Origin: CAIKMD01 sp035277525
GTDB lineage: Bacteria > Pseudomonadota > Alphaproteobacteria > ATCC43930 > CGMCC-115725
NCBI GenBank assembly: GCA_035277525.1
Contig: DATEKH010000152.1
Span: 1-64,000 of the forward strand
Reading direction: 5' to 3'
Length of the DNA stretch: 64,000 nucleotides
Below the pieces are notes generated by a model. It made no database searches. It saw only the letters and a list, made by a program, of their open reading frames with translations, and was not told where the DNA came from. Position numbers and translations under genes: made by a program. Shown here in pieces: positions 34,941 through 42,858 of the stretch (position 1 is the stretch's first letter; each line of letters starts with the position of its first letter).

Positions 34941-35966
34941 ATGACAGGGAAGGTCGAAAAGCTCATTGCCGCCGCTGCGATGGTCGGCGCGCTCACGCTT
35001 GCGTTTCCGACATGGGCCGAGCCATTCAAGCTCATCGTCACCGAGACGGAAACGCCGCTCGTGCCCAACTCCGTCGCCGATCTGGCGGTGCGCCTCGGCT
35101 ATTACAAGAAGGCCGGCGTCGACGTGGAACTGGTGCGCGTGCAGCAGACGCCTTCGGCGGTCGCCGCGTTGCGCTCGGGCCAGGGGGACATGGCGAATAT
35201 CGCGACCGACACCGCGCTTCAGCTCATCGCGCGCGACCAAATGGACCTCAAAGGCGTAATCTCGCCCGACAAGGCGCTGCCGTTTCTCATCGCGGCAAAG
35301 AAGACGATCGCAACGCCGCAAGCGCTCGAAGGCAAGACCTTCGGCGTGGCGCGTGTCGGCAGCGCGGATTACATCCTGGGCCGCGCGGTGCTGACGAAGC
35401 TCGGCGTCCCCGTCGACACGCTGCAATATCTCGCCGTCGGCCAGCCGCCGGTGCGGGCGCGCGCGCTGATCGCCGGGCGAATCGATGCGACGGCGGTCTC
35501 GATCGGCATCTGGACGACGATACCCGACAAGAGCAAGCTCGGCGTGCTGGTCGATCAGCAGAATTTTTATCGGCTTGCGCCCTTTGTCAGCAAGCTCAAC
35601 GTCGTCACCGCCGAGACCGCCAAGACCAAGGCGAAAGAGATCGAGGGCGTGGTGCGCGGCATCATCCTCGCCTCGCGCGATTTCGCGAAAAATCCCCAGC
35701 TCTGGGTCAATGCCATGGCGGCGGCGCGGCCCGACGTGAAGCGCGACGCGCTCGAGACCTTGGCCAAGGCCTATCGCAAGAGCTGGAGCGTCAATGGCGG
35801 GCTCAATCTCGACGAGATCAAGTTCACCACCGATACCGACTATGGCGGTCCCGAATTCAAGGACCTTCGCCGCGTCGAGCCCAGCGCGTGGATCGATACA
35901 AGCTTCGTCGATAAGGCGCTCAAGGAGCTCGGCACCGAGCGCGGCATGGACGAGACCGGGCGCTGA
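34941..35966 (+). CDS. ABC transporter substrate-binding protein (NMT1/SsuA-like)
   Basis: A 341-residue periplasmic binding protein with a signal peptide ending at PTWAEP (about residue 27). PNSVADLAVRLGYYKKAGVDVELVRV, SGQGDMANIATD and GKTFGVARVGSADYILGRAVL are typical of NMT1/THI5-like binding proteins that bind sulfonates, pyrimidine precursors or aromatic acids. The ligand cannot be deduced. It starts 18 bases after LigB with an AAGGAAAA ribosome binding site, and its stop TGA overlaps the ATG of the ATPase. Confidence 0.92.
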   Translation: MTGKVEKLIAAAAMVGALTLAFPTWAEPFKLIVTETETPLVPNSVADLAVRLGYYKKAGVDVELVRVQQTPSAVAALRSGQGDMANIATDTALQLIARDQMDLKGVISPDKALPFLIAAKKTIATPQALEGKTFGVARVGSADYILGRAVLTKLGVPVDTLQYLAVGQPPVRARALIAGRIDATAVSIGIWTTIPDKSKLGVLVDQQNFYRLAPFVSKLNVVTAETAKTKAKEIEGVVRGIILASRDFAKNPQLWVNAMAAARPDVKRDALETLAKAYRKSWSVNGGLNLDEIKFTTDTDYGGPEFKDLRRVEPSAWIDTSFVDKALKELGTERGMDETGR

Positions 35967-36859
35967 TGCGCGGCGTCGCTGCGGCACAGGGCTTTCGCGC
36001 CGCGGGGAGCGGCACCGCGGGCGATGAAACCGGGATCGTCGTCCGCAATGTCTCCAAAAGCTTCCGTCGCGCCAAGCAAACGGTCGGCGTCCAGGCGCTG
36101 CAGCATGTCTCGCTCGATATCAAGCCGAATACGTTCGTGACCCTGGTCGGCCCGTCGGGTTGCGGCAAGACGACGTTGCTGCGGATGCTGAATGGGTTGA
36201 TTGAGCCGGATGCAGGCGAAATCTTGATTGGCGGCGTGCCGCCCCGCCCGGGGCCCCATATGGGCTTCGTGTTTCAGTCCTTCCGCCTGATGCCGTGGCG
36301 CACCATTCGCGACAATGTCTCCTTCCCGATCGAGCTCGACGGCATGGGGGCGAAGGCGCGCGCCGAGCGCGCCGATTATTACCTCGACATGGTGGGGTTG
36401 AGCCGCTTTGCCGAGTCCTATCCGAACGAGTTGTCGGGCGGCATGAAGCAACGGGCGGCGCTTGCGCGGGCGCTCATCGCCGAGCCGCACTATCTCTTGA
36501 TGGACGAGCCTTTCGCCAGCCTCGATGCGCAGACCCGCGAGTTCATGCAGATCGAGCTGATGAAGATCTGGCATCGGCACAAGAGCGTCGTCGTCTTCGT
36601 GACGCACAGCGTCGACGAGGCGGTGCTGCTGTCCGATCAAATCGTCCTGCTGCGTCCGCGGCCGGGGCAGGTTGCCGAGGTTCTCGATGTCGATCTGCCG
36701 CATCCCCGCTGGGAGTACGACGTACGCGAAAGACGCCAATTCGTCGAGATGCGGCACTACCTGTGGGAGCGGATCAAGGCCATGGTCGCTGCCGACCCGC
36801 AATCCGAATTCTACATGCGCGCAACCAAGTCGAGCTCGACACAGGGCGCACGCGATTGA
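35966..36859 (+). CDS. ABC transporter ATP-binding protein (SsuB/TauB type)
   Basis: A 297-residue nucleotide-binding subunit. Walker A is GPSGCGKTT (about 62-70), the Q-loop FQSFRLMPW, the signature LSGGMKQR, Walker B YLLMDEPFASLD, and the H-loop VTHSVDEA. The C-terminal tail (PHPRWEYDVRERRQF...) is like that of nitrate/sulfonate/taurine ATPases. Its ATG overlaps the stop of the binding protein (TGATG), and its own TGA overlaps the TTG of the next gene. Confidence 0.95.
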   Translation: MRGVAAAQGFRAAGSGTAGDETGIVVRNVSKSFRRAKQTVGVQALQHVSLDIKPNTFVTLVGPSGCGKTTLLRMLNGLIEPDAGEILIGGVPPRPGPHMGFVFQSFRLMPWRTIRDNVSFPIELDGMGAKARAERADYYLDMVGLSRFAESYPNELSGGMKQRAALARALIAEPHYLLMDEPFASLDAQTREFMQIELMKIWHRHKSVVVFVTHSVDEAVLLSDQIVLLRPRPGQVAEVLDVDLPHPRWEYDVRERRQFVEMRHYLWERIKAMVAADPQSEFYMRATKSSSTQGARD

Positions 36860-38400
36860 AGGCACAAACGGCGCAAGGCGCGAGTGGCATCGTCGTCGCG
36901 GGACATGGCCTCGCGAGCGAGGCGGCGCTCGCCATGCTGCGCGACGGCGGCAACGCGGTCGACGCGGCGACGGCGGCCGCGCTCGTGCTTTGCGTCGTCT
37001 GCCCCTACGCGTGCACCTTGGGCGGCGATCTCTACGCCCTCGTCTATGATCCGCGCGTCGGCGCCAAGGGCTTCAACGCCACCGGCCGCTCGCCGCTTGC
37101 CGCGAGCCCCGACCGCTTTGCCGAGGGCATTCCGGGGAATGGCGTCCTCTCCGCGACCGTGCCCGGGTTGCTGCGCGGCCTCGCCGACCTTCAGGACGCT
37201 TTCGGCAGCCGCGATCTTCCGAGCCTGATGCGGCCGGCGATCCGCCTCGCCGAGGAAGGCTTCCCGGTCCACCGCCAGCTTGCGCTCAACACCGCCGAGC
37301 GTGCGTCGCTCTTGGCGAAAGACCCTGGCGCGAGCGCGCTGTTCTTGCCGGGCGGTGCGCCGCTCGCCGAAGGTTCGCGCTTCGTCCAGCCGGCGCTCGC
37401 CAGCGTGCTCCGCCGCATCGCCGAACGCGGTGCCGAGGACTTTTATATTGGGCAAATCGCCGAGCGCATTGCCGCTGACTGCGCGCGGCTCTGCGGGCTC
37501 ATCGCGGCCGAGGACCTGGCGCGGCATCAATCGCTGTGGCAGGCGCCCATTGCGGCGCCGTTCCATGGTCACGAGGTGGTGACCATGCCGCCCAATTCCT
37601 TTGGCGCCACCTTGCTGTTCCAGTTGCTGGACCTCGAAGCGGGCGGCGTCGATCTCGTCAATCCGCGCAGCCTCGATTTCATTCTCCGCGGCTATGCCGC
37701 GCGGCGCAGCGCCTATCGCGCGGCCGGGCGTCTCATCGCCGATCCGAGCCTGGTCGAGGATGCGCTCCGGGACCGGCTCGCCGCGGCGGTCGCCGGCGCC
37801 GGCCGGCGCGCGCCGGCCAATGACAGGCAGCCGGCGGAATCGCGCGACCGCTGCACCACTTGCGCGGTGGTGATCGATCGCGACGGCATGGCGGTCTCGC
37901 TGATCGAAAGCGTCTCCGCGCCTTATGGCTCTGGCATCGTGCTCGAAGGCACGGGGATTCTCCTCAACAACCGGATGGCCGGGTTCAACAGCGATCCGGC
38001 AAGCCCCAATTGCGTCGCGCCGGGCAAGCGTCCAGCCAACACGCTCGCGCCCTGCCTCGTGCTGAAGGACGGCCGGCTGGCGATGAGCCTCGGCACCCCG
38101 GGCACGGTCGGTCAGACCTGCACCCTCGCCCAGTTCCTTGCCCGGGTTCTGGCTTGCGGCGACGATCCGGCCGAGGCCGTGGCGGCGCCGCGCTGGTCGG
38201 TCGACTTCAAAGGCAAGCTTGTGGTGGAGGAGGGGATGGAGGCGGCGCTGCGCGGTGCCGTGCTCGCGGCCGACGCCGAGGCCAAGATCATGCGCGACGG
38301 CTGGATCAGCTTCGGCTCGCTGAAGGCCGCTCTCGTCGCGGATGGGGCGTTGCGCGGTATCGCCGATTGGCGGCGCACAGCGGTGGCGCTGGGCTGCTAG
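36856..38400 (+). CDS. Gamma-glutamyltransferase-like Ntn-hydrolase, cytoplasmic
   Basis: A 514-residue protein of the gamma-glutamyltransferase family. VVAGHGLASEAALAMLRDGGNAVDAATAAAL and the C-terminal GTPGTVGQT segment are family marks. The autoprocessing nucleophile is Thr334 in CTTCAVVID; the residue that is His in most relatives (TTH) is Cys here. No signal peptide is present, whereas classic enzymes are periplasmic, so this one should be cytoplasmic. It may remove a gamma-glutamyl group or hydrolyse an amide or lactone in the catabolic pathway. The start is a TTG overlapping the stop of the ATPase (TTGA); upstream open frame belongs to the ATPase region and is rejected. Confidence 0.85.
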   Translation: MKAQTAQGASGIVVAGHGLASEAALAMLRDGGNAVDAATAAALVLCVVCPYACTLGGDLYALVYDPRVGAKGFNATGRSPLAASPDRFAEGIPGNGVLSATVPGLLRGLADLQDAFGSRDLPSLMRPAIRLAEEGFPVHRQLALNTAERASLLAKDPGASALFLPGGAPLAEGSRFVQPALASVLRRIAERGAEDFYIGQIAERIAADCARLCGLIAAEDLARHQSLWQAPIAAPFHGHEVVTMPPNSFGATLLFQLLDLEAGGVDLVNPRSLDFILRGYAARRSAYRAAGRLIADPSLVEDALRDRLAAAVAGAGRRAPANDRQPAESRDRCTTCAVVIDRDGMAVSLIESVSAPYGSGIVLEGTGILLNNRMAGFNSDPASPNCVAPGKRPANTLAPCLVLKDGRLAMSLGTPGTVGQTCTLAQFLARVLACGDDPAEAVAAPRWSVDFKGKLVVEEGMEAALRGAVLAADAEAKIMRDGWISFGSLKAALVADGALRGIADWRRTAVALGC

Positions 38401-38420
38401 GGACGCTGGACGATGCCCGT

Positions 38421-38435
38421 ATAAGCCGCGCTTAT
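38421..38435. promoter_or_regulatory. Palindrome ataagc-cgc-gcttat between operon parts
   Basis: ataagc (38421-38426) and gcttat (38430-38435) form a perfect inverted repeat 21 bases after the GGT-like gene and 83 bases before the amidohydrolase. It could end the upstream operon or be an operator for a separate transcription unit that starts in this 117-base gap. Confidence 0.35.
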
Positions 38436-38517
38436 GCCTCTATCCGCAAATCCGTTTTGCTCGGGCCTTGCGGTCTTCCTAGCATCGCAGCCGGGATGAA
38501 GAAGAACAGGAGCCAAC

Positions 38518-39702
38518 ATGCGTAACGGGTACCGGGTCATCGATGTCGACAGCCACGTAACGCCTTCCTTGGAAGTGCTGAGCCGTTACGCCGGCAAGGC
38601 GGTGAAGGACCGCTGGGGCGAGCTCGACCCCTTTATCCGCGAGATGAAGTCGCCCGAAGGGCGCGGCCATCCGAAGGAGCCGTGGCATACGATCAAGGTC
38701 AACCCGATTCCTTACAACCGCATCGCCGGTCGGAAGCCGGGCGCGGAGAAGATCGAGAAAGGCGGAGCCGGTGCGGTCGAGGGGCGGGTCGTCAACATCT
38801 CCAAATCCGTCTGCCACGAGCGCATCCAGCACGACAACTCGGTGGGCCGGCTCGAAGACATGACGACCGAGGGCGTCGATGTAAACCTGCTCATCCCCGG
38901 CACCTGGGCGCCGGCTTCGAGCGCGCTCGATCCGGCGGTGACCACCGGGCTCTACGACGCCTACCACACCTATATGCGCGAATTCTGCAGCGCCGATCCC
39001 AGCCGGCTCAAAGGTCTGTTCCTGGCGCCCGGCAAGAACATCCCCTGGGCGGTCGAGCAGCTGAAGAAGATCGGCAAAGAGAGCTGGCTCGCCTGCGTCT
39101 GGCCGTCGTTGCCCGAGGGCATGCCGATCGACGACCCCGATCTCGAGCCGCTCTGGCAGGTGATGAACGACCTGCACCTGCCGATCATGCATCACAGCTT
39201 CTTCTACGAGCCGCCTTACTTCCCGGGCTACCGCGACATCTGGGGCAATTCGGCGATCGCGCGCACCGCCGCGCATCCCTGGGGCGCGCAGCGCTCGCTC
39301 GCTTACGTGATCTGCGGCGGCATCCTCGACCGCTATCCCAACATCAAGCTCGGCTATTCCGAGACCGGGCATGGTTGGCTGCCCAATTGGCTCCTCCGTC
39401 TCGACAGCCAAGTGCACTATGTCAAGGGCGTCATCCCGCCGCTCAAATACTTGCCGAGCGAATACGCAAAGCAAGGCCGGGTTTGCGTCTGCATCGAGGC
39501 GCATGAAGGACCGCTCATGACCAAGGCGGTGATCGACATCCTCGGCGATCAATGCCTGATGTACGCCTCGGATTTCCCTCATCCGGAAAGCGACTGGCCG
39601 CATTCGGTCGACAACGTCCTCAAATGGGGTAACATCATCGAGCCGCAGGCGATGAAGAAGCTCCTCGCCGGCAATGCCGACCGGTATCTGCGCATGAGCT
39701 GA
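38518..39702 (+). CDS. Amidohydrolase 2 family protein
   Basis: A 394-residue metal-dependent TIM-barrel hydrolase or decarboxylase. The N-terminal VIDVDSHVTP is the DxxxH-type motif, LPIMHHSFF supplies the next His, KLGYSETGHGWLPNWL the next, and MYASDFPHPESDWPH has the terminal Asp. It is related to aromatic acid decarboxylases and ring-cleavage product hydrolases in the ACMSD superfamily. The ribosome binding site AACAGGAG is strong. It begins a small group with the GlcG-like protein (21 bases downstream), RidA and DUF2848, so it could be part of the same pathway as LigAB. Confidence 0.87.
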   Translation: MRNGYRVIDVDSHVTPSLEVLSRYAGKAVKDRWGELDPFIREMKSPEGRGHPKEPWHTIKVNPIPYNRIAGRKPGAEKIEKGGAGAVEGRVVNISKSVCHERIQHDNSVGRLEDMTTEGVDVNLLIPGTWAPASSALDPAVTTGLYDAYHTYMREFCSADPSRLKGLFLAPGKNIPWAVEQLKKIGKESWLACVWPSLPEGMPIDDPDLEPLWQVMNDLHLPIMHHSFFYEPPYFPGYRDIWGNSAIARTAAHPWGAQRSLAYVICGGILDRYPNIKLGYSETGHGWLPNWLLRLDSQVHYVKGVIPPLKYLPSEYAKQGRVCVCIEAHEGPLMTKAVIDILGDQCLMYASDFPHPESDWPHSVDNVLKWGNIIEPQAMKKLLAGNADRYLRMS

Positions 39703-39723
39703 CCGCCCCGGGGAAGGACGCGC

Positions 39724-40155
39724 ATGGATTTCGCAACGGCGATGAAGTTCCTTGAGACCGCGAAATCGATCGGCGCGGCCAAGGGGGTCGAGGTCTCGGT
39801 TGCGATCGTCGATGCCGCGGGCCATCCGGTCCTGGTGGCGCGGGGCAAGGAGGAGGCCTGGCACGGCCCTTATATGGCGACCGGGAAAGCCCGGCTCGCC
39901 GCGGCGTTTCGCAAATCGACGGCGAAGCTGATGGAGCAATGGGCCGATCGCCCGCTCTATCCGATGAGCCTCACCGAGATCATCCCGGGCGGCGTGACGC
40001 TCAACAAGGGCGGCGTCCCGATCTATCTGAAGGGCGAATGCGTCGGCGCCATCGGTGTCGGCGGCTCCTCGCCCGATTCCGACCACGAGGTCGCGCGCAA
40101 GACGGTCGAGGCACTGGGCGCGGCCAAGCCCGGCACCGGCAAGGACAAATCATGA
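39724..40155 (+). CDS. GlcG/HbpS-like heme-binding family protein
   Basis: A 143-residue member of the GlcG/HbpS family. GVEVSVAIVDAAGHPVLVARGKEEA, IPGGVTLNKGGVPIYLKGECVGAIGVGG and the final ARKTVEAL are the typical three blocks. Family members bind heme, cobalamin precursors or act as small accessory proteins in catabolic operons; the role is rarely known. It has no signal peptide. Its stop overlaps the RidA start (ATGA), which indicates translational coupling. Confidence 0.9.
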   Translation: MDFATAMKFLETAKSIGAAKGVEVSVAIVDAAGHPVLVARGKEEAWHGPYMATGKARLAAAFRKSTAKLMEQWADRPLYPMSLTEIIPGGVTLNKGGVPIYLKGECVGAIGVGGSSPDSDHEVARKTVEALGAAKPGTGKDKS

Positions 40156-40532
40156 AAAAGCAGGCGATCCGCACCGACAAGGCTCCGACGCCGACCGGGC
40201 CGTTCAATCAGGCAATCCGCATCGGCAACATGGTGTTCTGCTCAGGCCAGGCCGGCCGCAACCGCGAGACCGGCAGGATGGGCGATATCCGCGACCAGTC
40301 GCGGCGCTGCATCGGCAACATCGCGAATATTCTCGAAGCCGCGGGAAGCTCGCTCGCCGATGTGGTGAAGGCGACGGTCTTTCTGCGCAATGCCGCGGAC
40401 TGGAAAGCCTTCAACGAGGAATATGTGAAGCTGATGCCCGAGCCGCTCCCGGCGCGCAGCTCGGCGATCGTCGAGCTCAAAGGGCCCGACATGCTGTGCG
40501 AGATGGAAGTCATCGCGGTCATCCAGGAATGA
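40152..40532 (+). CDS. ridA: RidA family enamine/imine deaminase
   Basis: A 126-residue RidA/YjgF/Rid family protein. PTGPFNQAIRIGNMVFCSGQAG is the family N-terminus, DVVKATVFLRN the core strand, and PEPLPARSSAIVEL contains the conserved Arg that binds the carboxylate of the enamine substrate. RidA proteins hydrolyse reactive imines or enamines formed from amine-containing intermediates, so it points to a nitrogen-containing substrate. It overlaps both its neighbours: ATGA at its start with the GlcG-like gene and at its end with DUF2848. Confidence 0.95.
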   Translation: MKKQAIRTDKAPTPTGPFNQAIRIGNMVFCSGQAGRNRETGRMGDIRDQSRRCIGNIANILEAAGSSLADVVKATVFLRNAADWKAFNEEYVKLMPEPLPARSSAIVELKGPDMLCEMEVIAVIQE

Positions 40533-41227
40533 GCCCGTCCGAACATTCCTTAAGCTTCACCATCCGCCGGGGCGAGCGAGCCGCGCGCGAGACGATCGCG
40601 ATCCGCCACGCGGTGATCGCCGGCTGGACGGGGCGCGACCAGGCCGCGCTCGAAAAACACATTCGCGAGCTCGAGGCGTTGGGCGTTGCGCGCCCGGCGA
40701 CGACCCCGATCTTCTACCGCGTCGCTGCAAGCCGCCTCACCACCGCCGCGGCAATCGAGGCGGCAGGCGACGAGTCCTCCGGCGAGGTCGAATTCATTCT
40801 GCTGCGCCATGGCGGCGCGCTCTATCTCGGCGTCGGCTCCGACCATACGGACCGCAAGGTCGAGGCCTATAACGTCACCGTGTCGAAGCAGATGTGCGAG
40901 AAGCCGGTCGCGCCCGAGCTCTGGGCCCTCGACGATGTCGTCGCGCACTGGGACCGCCTCATCCTGCGCTCCTGGATCGTTCGGGGCGCGGAGAAAACCC
41001 TTTACCAGGAAGGCTCCGTCGCCGCGATGCGCGCGCCGCAAGAGCTGATTGCGCTCTACGCCGGCGCCGACGGATTTGGCGACGGGACGCTGATGTTTTG
41101 CGGCACGCTCGCCGCCAAAGGCGGTGTCCGGCCGGCGCCGCGCTTTGCCTTCGAGATCGAAGACCCCGTGCGCGACCGCCGGATCGCGCATGGCTACGAC
41201 GTGATATCGCTGCCGATTCTCGGCTGA
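40529..41227 (+). CDS. DUF2848 family protein
   Basis: A 232-residue protein of the DUF2848 family of unknown function, found mostly in alpha- and betaproteobacteria. The conserved block YLGVGSDHTDRKVEAY and KQMCEKPVAPELWALDDV contains Asp, His and Cys residues that could bind metal or substrate, and CGTLAAKGGVRPAPRF near the C-terminus is a second conserved block. It has no signal peptide or membrane segment. It is translationally coupled to RidA (ATGA overlap), the strongest clue to a role: probably handling a product of RidA or of the amidohydrolase. It ends close to a convergent dehydrogenase. Confidence 0.85.
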   Translation: MSPSEHSLSFTIRRGERAARETIAIRHAVIAGWTGRDQAALEKHIRELEALGVARPATTPIFYRVAASRLTTAAAIEAAGDESSGEVEFILLRHGGALYLGVGSDHTDRKVEAYNVTVSKQMCEKPVAPELWALDDVVAHWDRLILRSWIVRGAEKTLYQEGSVAAMRAPQELIALYAGADGFGDGTLMFCGTLAAKGGVRPAPRFAFEIEDPVRDRRIAHGYDVISLPILG

Positions 41228-41253
41228 CGCACCAGGGACGGCCGATCGCCTCG

Positions 41254-42033
41254 TTACTGCATGAACCAGCCGTGGCTGACGACGAGCGATTGACCGGTCA
41301 GGGCGTTGGTGTCGAAGCTCGCGAAGAACAGCGCCACCGCGGCGACATCCGCGACGGTGGTGAACTCGCCATCGACCGTGTCCTTCAGCATCACGTTCTT
41401 GATCACTTCTTGCTCGCTGATGCCGAGCTCCTTCGCCTGCTCGGGGATCTGCTTATCGACGAGTGGCGTGCGCACGAAGCCGGGACAGATGACGTTGGCC
41501 CGGACGCCGTGCTTGGCGCCTTCCTTGGCGACAACCTTGGCGAGGCCTTCGAGCCCGTGCTTTGCCGTGACATAGGGCGCCTTCAGCACCGAAGCCTCTT
41601 TCGAATGCACCGATCCCATATAGATGATGCTGCCGCCGCTGCCCTGCTTGTACATCTGCTTGAGCGCCGCCCGCGTCGTCAAGAACGCGCCGTCGAGATG
41701 GATCGCCAAAAGCAGCTTCCATTTCGCGAACTCGAATTGGTCGAGCGGTTCGACGATCTGAATCCCGGCATTGCTGACGAGGATATCGAGCCGGCCGAAG
41801 GTGGCGATGGCCTTGGCCATGCCCGCCTCGACCTGGCCCTCATTGGTCACGTCCATGGCGATGCCAACCGCCTTGCCGGCGCCGCCCAACTCGGCGGCCG
41901 TGGCCTCGGCGCCTTTGAGGTTGAGATCGGCGATCGCGACTTTCGCGCCTTCGCGCACATAGGTGCGCGCGATCTCCTTGCCGATGCCGCTCGCCGCTCC
42001 CGTGACCACCGCGACTTTGCCCTCGAGACGCAT
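41254..42033 (-). CDS. bdhA: 3-hydroxybutyrate dehydrogenase (SDR family)
   Basis: A 259-residue short-chain dehydrogenase. The cofactor motif TGAASGIG is at 11-18 and the catalytic residues Ser141, Tyr154 and Lys158 are present in YMGSVHSKE and APYVTAKHG. The segments HSKEASVLKAPYVTAKHGLEGL and the C-terminal ALTGQSLVVSHGWFMQ are characteristic of 3-hydroxybutyrate dehydrogenase, which oxidises 3-hydroxybutyrate to acetoacetate with NAD+. It is downstream of the acetoacetate decarboxylase, which would consume the product, and of a patatin-like protein. The ribosome binding site is GGAGAAA. Confidence 0.93.
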   Translation of the reverse strand: MRLEGKVAVVTGAASGIGKEIARTYVREGAKVAIADLNLKGAEATAAELGGAGKAVGIAMDVTNEGQVEAGMAKAIATFGRLDILVSNAGIQIVEPLDQFEFAKWKLLLAIHLDGAFLTTRAALKQMYKQGSGGSIIYMGSVHSKEASVLKAPYVTAKHGLEGLAKVVAKEGAKHGVRANVICPGFVRTPLVDKQIPEQAKELGISEQEVIKNVMLKDTVDGEFTTVADVAAVALFFASFDTNALTGQSLVVSHGWFMQ

Positions 42034-42069
42034 AGTATTTCTCCTTGGTGTGAGGCCTGACCCTAGTCT

Positions 42070-42807
42070 TCACGCGAGATAATCGTGCACTACCTTGCCA
42101 AGCCCCAGGGTGAGGTCGGTGAGGATGTGTATGGCCGAGACCACTTCGAGCACCGGCAAGTCCGCGACCGGTGCGAGCGCATGAGGGTACAGCGACAGCG
42201 CAGCAGGTCCCGTCCAGGCGCCTTTCAGCGCCACGTCTTCGAGTCCGTATTCGACGAGTTCGCAGATGCGCGCGCTGCCATCGACATGCGGGATGATCTT
42301 CAAGAGAAAATTGGGCGCGGCGAGCGACGCCTTCACCGCCGCGAGATCGGCCTCGCGGTGCTTGTACCCCATGGTGCCGGTCGCGACCCGCACCTGACCG
42401 TAATCGAGCGTGCCGACCAGCGTGTCGGTCTCGGTCTTGAGGCTCGGATTGGCCAGCTTTTTCGGGAAGCCCCATAATTCGCGGCCACCGGCAATGGGTC
42501 CCTCGTCATTCAAGAACATGCAATGGGTGTAGCCGCCCTTGCGCCCCTGGAACGAGACCGGAATCACCTGTCCGGTCTCGGAATAGTCGCCGAAGCCGGT
42601 CGAATTCGGCATGCGAATGAACTCGTAGCGCACCAGCGGTGCGTCGAGCTGCAAGGGCGCGGGCACGATGGCACGCAGCTTTTCCGGATCGGTACGATAG
42701 GTGATGACGAGAAATTCACGGTCGACGAAACGATAGGGACCGGGCGGATAGGCCGGACTCGTCAGCGGCATGGCGAAAGCCCGTTCTCGTACCTCTTGCT
42801 CTGTCAT
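42070..42807 (-). CDS. adc: Acetoacetate decarboxylase
   Basis: A 245-residue protein, the same size as characterised acetoacetate decarboxylases. The Schiff-base lysine is Lys116 in LWGFPKKLANP, and the neighbour Lys117 that tunes its pKa is also conserved. PPGPYRFVDREFLVITY at the N-terminus and MPNSTGFGDYSETGQVIPV are conserved too. It releases CO2 from acetoacetate to give acetone. ATG 42807 has a GGAGAAGG ribosome binding site; a start 10 codons upstream is possible. It sits 36 bases upstream of the hydroxybutyrate dehydrogenase in an operon. Confidence 0.94.
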   Translation of the reverse strand: MTEQEVRERAFAMPLTSPAYPPGPYRFVDREFLVITYRTDPEKLRAIVPAPLQLDAPLVRYEFIRMPNSTGFGDYSETGQVIPVSFQGRKGGYTHCMFLNDEGPIAGGRELWGFPKKLANPSLKTETDTLVGTLDYGQVRVATGTMGYKHREADLAAVKASLAAPNFLLKIIPHVDGSARICELVEYGLEDVALKGAWTGPAALSLYPHALAPVADLPVLEVVSAIHILTDLTLGLGKVVHDYLA

Positions 42808-42858
42808 CGCCCTTCTCCTTCCATCGTCGCGGCTCAATCTCGCGTCGCCGCTGTAAAC

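Noticed and set aside
36295..36855. Extension of the gamma-glutamyltransferase-like frame into the ATPase gene
   Set aside because: It lies in another frame of a well-supported ATPase, and the TTG at 36856 overlaps the stop exactly.
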